A stretch of DNA of 64,000 nt. Source: Dichetophora obliterata (Eukaryota > Arthropoda > Insecta > Diptera > Sciomyzidae). Under the pieces are notes generated by a model that saw only the letters and a program-made list of their open reading frames with translations, was not told the DNA's origin and searched no databases. Where the stretch lies: contig OY986436.1 of NCBI GenBank assembly GCA_963920525.1, forward strand, positions 78,337,630 to 78,401,629. The letters are read 5' to 3'. This document shows positions 31,381 to 41,400 of this stretch, piece by piece (the first letter of the stretch is position 1; each line of letters starts with the position of its first letter). Both the position numbers and the translations under genes were made by a program.

Positions 31381-33300
31381 TTAAATAATTAATTAATAAC
31401 AAAAGAGCATAACCATACTAATTCTTTATTCTTATTATCAGCGAAAAAAATATTTCTCTTTTTAAGCTCTATTTGAGCAACATACAAAGCAATGCTAACA
31501 AGATATAAAAATTTGTTGTGTTGAAAAATTTATTATTTCTTTTTCGCTGCGAGACAAAAGCTCTATTTTCAAGCTGTTTTTGAGCTAGATAAAAAGAAGT
31601 CCACAAGGTCCGCAAAACAGTAACAGCAAAATGTATTGTGTACGGTTCCAATTCTTTCATCTATTTGAATGTAAAATTACCGCCACTTTTATAAAAACAC
31701 CGATAAAAATTAGCTAGTGCAATTTTTCAAAAAGATAAAAAAAGTAACAGGGGTAAAAATCAGCATAAAATGTAAAATTTTTTAAGGCCAATATTTTCAA
31801 ATCTAGAAAAGATAATGAATTTGAGAAATAGCTACGTCTAATATTACTTATAAAAATTGGCCGATGCGTTAATCAGATATGGTCCACTTAACTATTGCGA
31901 CAAATAGTCACTTTTTCTGACGTCAGATAGTTTCATTCCAAAATACTCACTTTCGCGAAAACTAGTGTTTCTGTAACTGATATGCGAGTAATAAGTGGTC
32001 TGTGATGCAAAAGATACACAAGTGAAAGAGAATAGATGAAATCGTAACAACTAGTGACAGAAAACTTTGTAAGAAATTGCAAGAGGTTCTTCTATAAACA
32101 ACAAATATAAAACCAATATAAATATTATTTGTGCTTAATTTATGAATATAGCGCATACATATACATGTTTATGCTATTTGTGCTGACAATTACTTGTTTT
32201 GATGGTAAACAATTTGACACTTAGTGATGTTGATATCAAATGCACAAACCTTATCTACACATAGCGATCCGAGTATTCTTTTAATGCGGTTGCGTAATGC
32301 AATTATACAAATTTTATCATGGAATAAATATCATTTATGAAATATTTCAGTTAATATATTTCATAACATTAATACATTATAGTACATGTAATATTTTGTT
32401 AATAATATATTTATAATCTACATGAAAAAGTTTACAATTGATACCTTGTACCCGGTAGAATTATTTGTAACATGGATACATTTATATCCACAACTTCATT
32501 GAATATGATTGTTGCACAAACAAGCAAAAATGTTTCTCAGCAAGTTAAAACATACTGAGAACTTCAATCGAATCGAGTCACATATTTTAGTTTACAGAAA
32601 CACTTCGTCTATCGAATTCCTTCAAAAGTAGAATTGACACAAGCGAGACGAGTCACTGACTTTTCTCATTTTATTACAGAGACAGTGCAAGTGATAATGA
32701 CGTCACAATGACGTCAAAGTGAGAAAATCTGGTGAGAACTGCGGTGAGAAAAGTTACAGAACCGAGCTACTGTTAGGAAAAAATGGACTATGGATTTAAA
32801 TATAGCACACGAAAATACATATAGAACCACTTTCTTCTATTTGATGTAAAACAGCCCGCCATTTATTTTTCTTACCTCAGAGCTGCATTTACGCATAAAA
32901 ACTATTTTTAAAGTCTTGGAAAAGTACACCATTGCAATAAAAAAAAAAAAAATGGTAAGATCAAGAAGATACAGGAAATTAAAAATTTTTTAAATACTTT
33001 AGTTAGCTGGTAACTTTATTCGTATGGAACTACAATACGTCGTTCCAACAACAAATATATAATCTTACCGAAAGCTTAATTTTAAACCAAAATAAAAATT
33101 GTGTGTCAAGTATGTTAATATCCTTCACCTAAAGAGGTCAAGGTATATTAACATTTTGAAAACTTTTGTAACGCACAAAAGGAGGCGTGGCCATACATAT
33201 GTTCTTGAATAGTACATACATATGTTCTTGATTAGCGTCATTTTCTGAGTGAAAAGTGATTTCTCGATTGCGCAGGTGATTGTTTTAAATCAAATATATT
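31381..33300. other. AT-rich DNA; possible element with TGACGTCA sites (31890-32790)
   Basis: No gene is supported. Strings tggtccact...gtcactttttctgacgtca (about 31890) and, inverted, ...tgacgtcattgtgacgtca...gtcca (about 32700-32790) suggest a decayed inverted-end element. A short imperfect palindrome (ttaatatccttcacc...aaggtatattaa) is at 33113-33145. Confidence 0.35.
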
Positions 33301-33318
33301 TTTAAATTTATATTTCAG

Positions 33319-33666
33319 ATTGTGCATGCAGGATTGTGGTGTGCATCAGAGACCTGCAGCGATGAACTGCAACTGCTTTTACACCCAGTACATACTTCGT
33401 TTTTGTATGACTTCAATATCATTAATACCATGCAACATATTCTACGCCATCGAGCTCACTTACAACATCAAGCATGTTGCATTAGCCAATTGTACCAAAG
33501 TCAAACACTGTATGATGTGTGCTTCGACTTCAGTGGAAAGTATAGATATTTGCATAAAATAATTAAGTGTATAAACCACAGCGCACGAACTGCAATCGTT
33601 ATAATTATGCATTATTTTGAGCTACTGCCTCGTGTACCATTGCAAGTTGATTTCAACTTCGGCTAA
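33319..33666 (+). other. Unexplained 114-codon open frame, possible exon
   Basis: A pyrimidine-rich stretch with ttatatttcag ends at 33318. An open frame follows (HAGLWCASETCSDELQLLLH, YDVCFDFSGKYRYLHK) and stops at 33664-33666. The amino-acid composition is balanced, with several His, Cys and Tyr, unlike the Lys/Asn/Phe-rich chance frames nearby. It does not belong to any repeat seen in the window. I do not recognise the protein. It may be a host exon or a transposon fragment. Confidence 0.3.
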
Positions 33667-33779
33667 GCAGTGATACAAAAGTAAGCTTACGAACGATGAA
33701 ATTAGCGCGTACACTGCATTTTTACTCAAGTGTTTGTCGATTAATTCAGTATGAATAGAGTAAATAGTTTTAGGAAGTT

Positions 33780-34230
33780 TTAGGGGTAACTTATTTCGAA
33801 GATGATGTCAAACTTTAAAATTTTAGATGGCGGATAGAGTTGCCACCTAGATTTTTTTCATTTTTGCGAATTCTTGTAATTTTGAAATTCTGACAACGGA
33901 TTTGATTTTGAATATAATGTCACATTTTTAAAATTTAAGATGGAGGTTAGGGTTGCCACCTAAATTTTTACCACAGTATTACCACCTAATAATATGTATT
34001 TTTAAGAGTTTTAAACATCATTTATCAGTGTTAAGGGGTCGCTGATTTCGAATCTAAAGTTAGAATTTTAAAATTCAAGATGGTGGATAGGGTTGCCACC
34101 TTAATTTTTTGTAGTTTTATGAATTCGGGACTGGCAAAAAAAAAATCGTATACCAAAAATGGGTCGCTGAATCCGAATCCATTGTCAGAATTTCAAAATT
34201 ATAAAATTTTGAAATAATAGGGTTGCCACC
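33780..34230 (+). repeat. Divergent tandem repeats containing gggttgccacct
   Basis: Units carrying aagatgg(c/a/t)ggatagggttgccacct occur at about 33822, 33938, 34077 and 34206, spaced 115-140 bp. Other shared strings: gaatc..atgtcagaatttt and agttttaaac.tcatttatcag. Confidence 0.65.
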
Positions 34231-34332
34231 TAATAATATGTCTTTTCAAGAGTTTTAAACGTCATTTATCAGTTTTAAACTCTTGAAAAGACATATTATT
34301 AGGTGGCGACACTATTATTTCAAAATTTTGAA
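34201..34332. repeat. Hairpin with 60-bp arms and an 11-bp loop
   Basis: The arms 34201-34260 and 34272-34332 are complementary with about four mismatches (core taataatatgtcttttcaag). The hairpin is built from the last unit of the preceding tandem repeat plus an inverted copy of it. Confidence 0.8.
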
Positions 34333-35580
34333 CAATTGAACAAAAGTTGTAGCTTTATTAAAGATCTGCATGCATACAAAATCTTATCAAAATCAGTGAT
34401 TAAAGGTGTTTTATAGTAAAATGGCGTCTGATATAATTTCTTAAAAAACTAAATTTAATAAATATCTTTAAAAATTTACTAAACAAATTTTATTGCTCAC
34501 TAAATTAAACTTTATAATTTATTTTAAAAAAGAAATCAGCTCAATTGAACCATTAGCTTATGAGCTACAAGCTCTCAAAAGTCACGCAAAGTAACTGCAA
34601 TATTACTGCAATGTTACTGCAAATACTTTGTGTTCGGAGAACAAAATAAGCGCTGGTTTTTTTATGCAGGAGTTACGCTTTATGTCTTTGTTTTGTTGCT
34701 TGTAAATGACATACTTAAATCATTGCATACCAGAAGTTGAAAAGACCCTGCGCTGGTTATCAAACCAACAACTCGAACGTGCATTATTGTGGTCTTACGA
34801 CACGCTCATACACAGTTGGCTTCAATGTTGCAAGTATGTTCGACACAACAATCGCAGCGCTTGCGTAGTGCGGTCAGACTGTCACTGTATTTGTTGAGGG
34901 TAGATTGCAAGTAGCGAAAATGCCATCGCTTGCAGATCACTGGTGTGCATTGCAAAATGTACATGTTTACAAACAAATTTGCTACGAAAGCATTTAATAT
35001 GCGAAGATAAGCTGTTTCGTATAATTTTAGTGCTTATTGTTTGACTTCATAAGTCATATATCAATCCGATCTATATCAATCATATATCATTCTTGTAAAG
35101 GATATAGATAGAATCAAAAATGACAGACATTTTTTAAAAATTTTGTGAAAAAGACAACCTACAGTTTTAAAGCAGAATTTTTATCTGCCCTTATTTATTC
35201 GCTGTAAAGTTTATCTGCATAAGTGATTATTTCAAAATATTATTACGAAAATAATACATTTCTTTTCAACAAGTGAGTAGCCTTTATTAAAATAGAAAAT
35301 CCTGCACCCTTACGGAAAAGTATAAGTATAATTTTATATTGCCGGGCAATGTTAGCTTGGATAAACCGTTATAACAAATTGAGGCTAACGAATTCGCCAG
35401 TTTTTGAATTTGTTAGGGCTAAATATTTTTGTGAGTTATTCATTTGATGCTTTTGTGTTGTTTTGTGTTTTTATGTTCATAATATTTGAGAATATAGTTT
35501 TACTTTTTAATGGCTTAAATAAGTAAACCAAGTGCAAAAATAGTTGGCAATTACTAAAGCTTTTATAACGGTTTGTTTCT
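34333..35580. other. AT-rich DNA, no supported gene
   Basis: The 63-codon frame at 34706-34897 reads plausibly but has no recognised domain. Short repeats of attactgcaat lie at 34600-34640. Confidence 0.4.
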
Positions 35581-35652
35581 ACTATTCACAAGAGACGTAT
35601 TTTCAAGCGGAAAAAAAGAGAGGCAGAAGAGCGCGAGCAGGAGAAGATTGAG

Positions 35653-36135
35653 ATGTATGGTGACAGGAATGAGGCCCGAAAATTTTTCGAAGAAATAAGA
35701 CGCCTTGCCGATGGTTTAAAAACCGGGGCCTCTTCCTGCAAGGATGAAAACGGGAATCTAGTTACAGATGTCCAGAGTACACTGACGTTATGGAGGGAAC
35801 ACTTTTCTAAGCTTCTAAATGGTGACGCTGACAACAATCCCACCAATAGTAATGATATTCCGGAAACCCCAATTTCGGATGACAGCGACGAGATTCCGCT
35901 GCCCGACTATGATGAAGTTCTGACAGCTATAGCTCGGCTTAAAAATAACAAAGCCGCGTGAGCTGATGGCTTACCTGCTGAGCTGTTTAAGAACGGAGAC
36001 GAAACTCTACTTAAATGCATTCACGAGCTTCTATGCAGAATATGGTCGGAACGATTGGAATCTCCGTGTGCTCTGCCCAATTCACAAGAAAGGCGATCCC
36101 ACTATCTGTGCCAATTACCGTGGGATTTATTTTTT
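35653..36135 (+). pseudogene. LINE RT, first block
   Basis: The frame 35653-35961 encodes RNEARKFFEEIRRLADGLKT and LTLWREHFSKLLNGD, then VLTAIARLKNNKAA and a stop in place of Gly. The text continues to ADGLPAELFKNGDETLLKCI and, in another frame, LCPIHKKGDPTICANYRGI ending near 36128. This is the RT fingers region; no endonuclease was identified upstream. Confidence 0.75.
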
Positions 36136-36717
36136 TATCAACATTTACAAATTTTACCGTAATGGATTTATGTTTTGAGACTGTTGCTTTGAATTTAAGT
36201 CAGTGGCAGAGTTTGCCTTCACTGACGAGTAATTTGTTGCCTACTTGGACAGAGTCCAAGGCAAGAGGAGAAGTTAAAGTAATCAAAACAAGGCAGAGAT
36301 CTGCCTACTTGAGTTGCTAGTTTAAAATCGGCTTTATTGGTTCGGCTCTTTAAAACCTCTTTACAAAGTGTTATACTAAATTAATAATCTATAGCTATTC
36401 TATATTTACTAATTAAAATACTTATTCCTCACCTTGCGTTTCATTCTTACACTTGAATTATAATTCCCAGAGGGATTCAAATTTCATATTTCTGGGTTGA
36501 CGAATGAAATTTTAGGCACAGTCATAAAAATTGGGTGAGTAATTAAGACGCACTCAATTCCAATGAGGAGTGTCCACAATATTCGCATGCATTGAGTGCA
36601 GCGCACGCCGATAGTGCAGTGCTAGCATATTTGTCACTCAATGCATTGCTGCTTGTCTACAAAGAAAAAATAAACAAAAGGGTCGGTAGTGTGCATATGT
36701 GTGAGCACACTACAGCC
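36136..36717. mobile_element. 0.58-kb insertion in the LINE, unclassified
   Basis: It separates YRGI from LLNIAYK within one RT motif. No coding sequence. Short internal strings (cactcaattcc, gcattgagtgca, cactcaatgcattg) are repeated in both orientations between 36550 and 36650. Target duplication not resolved. Confidence 0.45.
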
Positions 36718-36775
36718 TTCTTAATATCGCATATAAGGTCCTGTCGAGCGTTTTATGTGAAATATTAAAGCCACG
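36718..36775 (+). pseudogene. LINE RT, short middle block
   Basis: Only about 55 bp of LINE remain here (cttaatatcgcatataaggt...tgtgaaatattaaa), encoding LNIAYKVLSSVLCEILK. It proves that two separate insertions, not one, split the LINE. Confidence 0.7.
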
Positions 36776-39165
36776 AAACAATTAACCCACGGAAAAATAA
36801 AAGATTGGTGCCAAATTTCTCTTCTTCCCAAATTTTTTCTGTAATAAATCACAATTCCCTAGATTGTACCTTTAGAGTATTGATTTTAGATATCCATGAA
36901 AACTTCTATAGTACAAGCCCCCTAAGCCATAACTTTAATTTATTCATTAATTTGTAAAAAACGGCTCACATATAAGCCTTATAATATATTTCATGTCTTA
37001 AAATTTTATAGCACGATTAGCCCGCGAAAAACTAAAAGATTGGTGCCAAATTTCTCTTCTTCCCAAATTTTTTCTCTAATAGAATCACAATTCCCTAGAT
37101 TGTACCTTTAGAGTATTGATTTTAGATATCCATGAAACTTCTATTGTACAAGCCCCCTAAGCCATAACTTTAATTTATACATTAATTTGTAAAAACGGCT
37201 CATAATTTACAAAATAATATAATCTTTCTGTAAAATAATATAAAAAAGTTAAAAAAATTTCCCCATTAAATATTTATTGAAGAAATATCACATTAATTTA
37301 TTCTACAAAACCCGCTATTAAGTTATTATACAGGAAAATAAAAATTTGCTGTAAGCCCTCAAACCTAACATTCTAATTAATAAATATTTGAAAGTATGTA
37401 TATTAATTCATTTACCTATTAAACGATCTAACTTACTCTTTATTAGTTCTTTTCTATATCCCTTCCTTATAAGGTACATTAGTTTAATAAAATTTAATTG
37501 GAGAGACTGTCTATAGCAAATAAAACTAACGAAACAATTAAGAAAAAAATACGGTTTCATATAATAAAAATTATCTATCAATGCTAACGACAAGTATTCT
37601 CAGTGAAATAAATTTATATTAATTAAATTAAATATAAAAAACATCTTGATAAAAACCCCATACAGAAAATAATAACAAAATGTTTCCTCTATTAATTATT
37701 CTCGTGTTCAAGGAAGTTCAATTTAGAGGAATAATAAACGACCCGTCAATATAAAAATTCAAAAATTTCCATTTCCCTTCCTTATAGAAAACTACTTTTC
37801 CTTAAATTTATCTATGTGATTTTTATATAAAAAAGCTTACAAAATAATAATTTCTTTTTTACAACCCTATACTCATGTCCCAATATAAATTTCCCTCTAA
37901 ATAAAAATTACCTTAAACCAATTATTTTTCGATAATTTATCTGGTCGTCCTATAAATCTAAAAAATTCCAAAATATTTTATAAAACAGCAGTAGTCTTAT
38001 AGTATACCATAACGAGCTTCAACAATTTATAAACTATAAACAGAGATTTAACTTAATAAGACATATTTAAATAAATTACAATAATCTATCTAGCTTATTA
38101 ATTTTAAATGGTAGGAAAATTAAGAAAATTCATCTATATTATATAATTTACATGCATTTCTAAAAAACTAAGCAAGGTTGAACCTATCTAATAACTTTTT
38201 GAGGTATTTTCCTTTATTATTCTTAGTTTTTTGAAAAATTGGAAAATTTTTCTACCAACAAAAATTAAAAGAAACGGGTGACTTCTATTTTTTCTTCACT
38301 AAAAGATTCTTGATAACCAAACAAAGTGCACTATAGGGTAAAATAACTCAATTTTAAAAATTAATTTTTTCCTGACCCGGTCTTTAGCAAATTTCTCAGT
38401 GTTGTGTAGAACAGGATTAATAGGTTTAATTTGATTATTCCTATTTTTTATTAATCACAGCAAATCCTATCAGATTTTCTATTAAATTTTATATATTCCC
38501 AAGAAAAAATTTAAAAAATCTTTTAAATTTCACAGTTTACATGAATTCCTAAAAAACTAAGCAAAGTTGAACCTATCTAATAACACTTCCCAAATTTTTT
38601 CTTTAATTATTCCTAGTTTTTTTAAAATTTTCATAAAATTTTACACCGACAAAAATTAAAAGAAACGGGTGACTTTATTTTTTATTCACTAAAAGATTCT
38701 TGATAACCAAACAAAGTGCACTATAGGGCAAAATAACTCAATTTTAAAAATCAAAAATTTACCAGTCTCTTATAGAACAAGATTGATATGTTTAATTTAA
38801 TTAGCCCTTGTTCCAATTAATTTAATTAAAAATTAAAATAACGGTAATAAAATATCTAATTAATTTAATTTGTCGTAACTAAAAGTATTTTTTCTTACAT
38901 CATTAAGGGGACATTAGGAAATAATTACCTAAACGGACTATACTTCTATAAGATTAGTATTAACTAATTAAATAATAAGACTTAGTACTATCTTAATGAA
39001 ATCCCATGGTTTTTATGGCTTCCAATAGTGAACCGTTCTGTTCAGTTTTCTAATATTTTATTAATTTTTTCATAATTTTAAAGAATTTTTCTTCTAAATA
39101 AATTCTACACCTTCATATAAATAAGCTGACTTTTACTTAATATAACAAATTTAATAGGATTACCC
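36776..39165. mobile_element. 2.4-kb AT-rich insertion with two pairs of direct repeats, unclassified
   Basis: Very AT-rich DNA with no open frame of note. A pair of roughly 175-bp direct repeats starts at about 36801 and 37036 (aagattggtgccaaatttct...). A second pair starts at about 38161 and 38550 (ctaaaaaactaagca...gaaacgggtgact). It interrupts LINE coding sequence at CEILK/…ELIGP. The composition differs from the flanking LINE. I could not assign it to a class. Confidence 0.5.
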
Positions 39166-39166
39166 C

Positions 39167-40372
39167 TTGTATATAAAATTACCTAACTTACTAATCGAAC
39201 TGATCGGACCTTATCAGTGTGGCTTCAGACCTGAAAAGTCCATCATCGACCAGATTTTCATGCTACGACAAATCTTGGAGAAGACTCAAGAAAAACAAGT
39301 CGACAACCATCATCTTTTTGTCGACTACAAAGCCGCCTTCGACAGCCCAATAAGGAAGCACCTGTACTCCACCATGTCTGAATTTGGTATTCCTGCAAAA
39401 CTAATACGACTTTGCAGGATGACACTGAGCAACACCAGCAGCGCAGTTAAAATCGGGAAGGACCTCTCCCCACCATTTGTTTCCAAATAAGGCTTATGAC
39501 AAGGTGATTCCTTATCGTGCGACTTTTTCAACCTAATGATGGAAAAGATCATCCGAGCTGCTGATCTGAAACGTAGTGGCACAATATTCTACAAGAGTGT
39601 TATGCTGCTTGCGTATGCTGATGACATCGATATCATTGGCCATAATACGCTCGAAGTCAGTGCAGCATTTTCCAGATTAGAAAAAGAGTCTAGTCGAATG
39701 GATTTGGCAGTGAATGCAGATAAGACGAAATACTTGGTGTCAACTAACAAACCGTCCCAGCGTTTTGGAACGTTACAGTTAACAATACCTCCTTCGAGAT
39801 TGTGAAGAACTTCGTTTATCTGGGATCCAGCATAAACTCAACCAATGACATCAGCATTGAGATCAAACGAAGAATAACTCTTGCCAACAGGTGTTACTTT
39901 GGGCTCATTAGGCAATTGAGAAGCAGAGCCCTCTCTCGACGAACGAAAATCACGCTCATCATGCCCGTCCTACTTTATGCATCACAAACCTGGACGCTGA
40001 GCAGTTCAGATGAAAAGACTTTAGGAGCATTCGAGAGAAAGATTCTTCGTAAGACCTACGGACCAATCTGCGTCAATGGCGAGTACCGAATACGGTGGAA
40101 TGATGAACTGTACGCTGACATCGACATAGTCAAGCGCATTAAAATCGATTGGTCACGTTCAGCGCATAAAAGACGATGCTCCAGTGAAGAAAACATTCGA
40201 TTCGGTACCCAGCGGCGGTCAATGCAGAAGAGGACGACCGCATCTTCGTTGGAAAGACCAAGTAGAGGACAACCTGATGAAGCTTGGAATTTCCAACTGG
40301 CGCCAGCAAGCGAAAGACAGAAATGGCAGGCGCAAATTCTTAGATGAGGCCAAGACCGACATACGGTTGTAG
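39167..40372 (+). pseudogene. LINE RT catalytic part and C-terminus
   Basis: The frame 39167-39490 encodes IGPYQCGFRPEKSIIDQIF, HLFVDYKAAFDSPIRKHLY (catalytic Asp) and a stop after FVSK. 39536-39805 has MMEKIIRAADLKRSGTIFYK and LLAYADDIDIIGH (YADD), then VNADKTKYLV. 39802-40347 gives NFVYLGSSIN and PVLLYASQTWTLSSSDEKTL. 40184-40372 holds the end, GRPHLRWKDQVEDNLMKLGI. Three frames and at least two stops are needed to read it. No RNase H. Confidence 0.82.
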
Positions 40373-40841
40373 TGCCAACTAAGTAAGTAATCTAGAATGT
40401 CAACAAGTTTTGACCTTAAATGTAGAGAAAAATCAGTTTCAATTTTGTCGAATATTATATCCTTTAGTATATGTACATCACAAGCATTTATTTCATTGAC
40501 TCTAGTTAAACTCAATTTATTCATTGTCATAAACATAGTCAAACCTAAATTCAAGATCTTACATGCATTCAAAATCTCATAATTCATGCAGTTATTCGGT
40601 AAGATATGGAAAAGATTCTCAAGCGCGATACTATCTAATCAATCAAAGTTAGAATTTGCATAGTACTTATTACAGACGTTTGTCCAATACCAGTTATGGT
40701 CACTATTTATCTGAATACGTTTACCACTCAAATGATCAAAATTGAAATGAAATTAATTTTGGCCTATTTGCAATACGCGGTATTGCAAGTGGCGGATACG
40801 CAGTATTAAACTCGCAACGACGATTTGCCAATTATTCATCA

Positions 40842-41120
40842 ATAACGTCATCAGGGTTGCAGCATATGCAGAAAGACACTCTCCATCTCTTGGTCTTCCG
40901 TTGTTGATGTTGATAAAAAAAGCAGCCCCAGTTTCAGGACAGATGTATCGAGCAGTGAAAATGTCCTTGAACTCACCCCACCAGGATCTGTATTTTCATT
41001 TTGTGGACCAAATTCCGGAAGCTGCACTTCAGCTTTTCCAGGTGTCTGCATAGCACGAGCAAGATCCCGAAAATTTTTGTTCTGCTGCTCAAGCAAAATA
41101 CGCCATTTTAAGGCGTCTTA
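40842..41120 (-). pseudogene. gypsy-type gag N-terminal fragment
   Basis: On the minus strand ILLEQQNKNFRDLARAMQTP and AEVQLPEFGPQNENTDP are followed, in another frame, by WGEFKDIFTARYICPETGAA and RPRDGECLSAYAATLM. This is the capsid-like gag of a Ty3/gypsy-type retrotransposon found in insects, with an internal deletion after NTDPGG. Together with the primer site and LTR edge just upstream it forms the 5' end of an LTR element truncated at about 40842. Confidence 0.7.
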
Positions 41121-41152
41121 TTCTGTTGCTTCTTGTCGATAAGGCTGGTTGC

Positions 41153-41178
41153 ATCCCACTTCTGATGTTGAAATAACA
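41153..41178 (-). other. Primer binding site and LTR boundary
   Basis: On the minus strand TCAGAAGTGGGAT (41165-41153) matches the complement of a tRNA-Leu-type 3' end. It directly follows TGTTATTTCAACA (41178-41166), a plausible LTR 3' edge. Position and order relative to gag are as expected. Confidence 0.55.
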
Positions 41179-41400
41179 TACATTGAAGCCGAAGTATTTG
41201 GTCCATTCATCATTTAATTTATATACAAAATGTAATATATTTTTCTATCTTTTTATTTTTTTAAATAATTTTACAACGAAAAACGTGACGTTCGATTCAA
41301 AGCTTTTTCTCATCTTAACTTAAATTAATTGCCTTCTCAGTTTTCTATTCGAAACTTACTGAAAATTTTCGCCCAAACTACTGAATTCAACTGAGTATAT
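41166..41400 (-). repeat. Partial 5' LTR of the gypsy-type element
   Basis: Upstream of the primer site on the minus strand. It shares gaaatat/tggtcca and aaatgtaat.tatttttctatctttttat with 31159-31260. The far LTR end was not found. Confidence 0.45.

Larger units (their letters stand above)
35586..40372 (+). mobile_element. RTE-like LINE split by two AT-rich insertions
   Basis: One LINE ORF2 can be followed through three blocks on the plus strand: 35586-36135, 36718-36775 and 39170-40372. The blocks join in the correct protein order (…CANYRGI | LNIAYKVLSSVLCE | LIGPYQCGFRP…). The RT style (KAAxADGLPAELFKNGDE, LYxxMSEFGIPAKLIRLCRM, QGDSLSCDFFNLMMEKIIRA) occurs in many insect LINEs. I would place it near RTE, without certainty. 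Stops and shifts make it dead. Confidence 0.75.

Noticed and set aside
33113..33145. Palindrome ttaatatccttcacc...aaggtatattaa as a transposon end
   Set aside because: Short, imperfect and without a partner end in the window.
36776..39165. Nuclear copy of mitochondrial DNA, because of the very high AT content
   Set aside because: No mitochondrial gene, tRNA or codon pattern is recognisable, and internal direct repeats argue against it.
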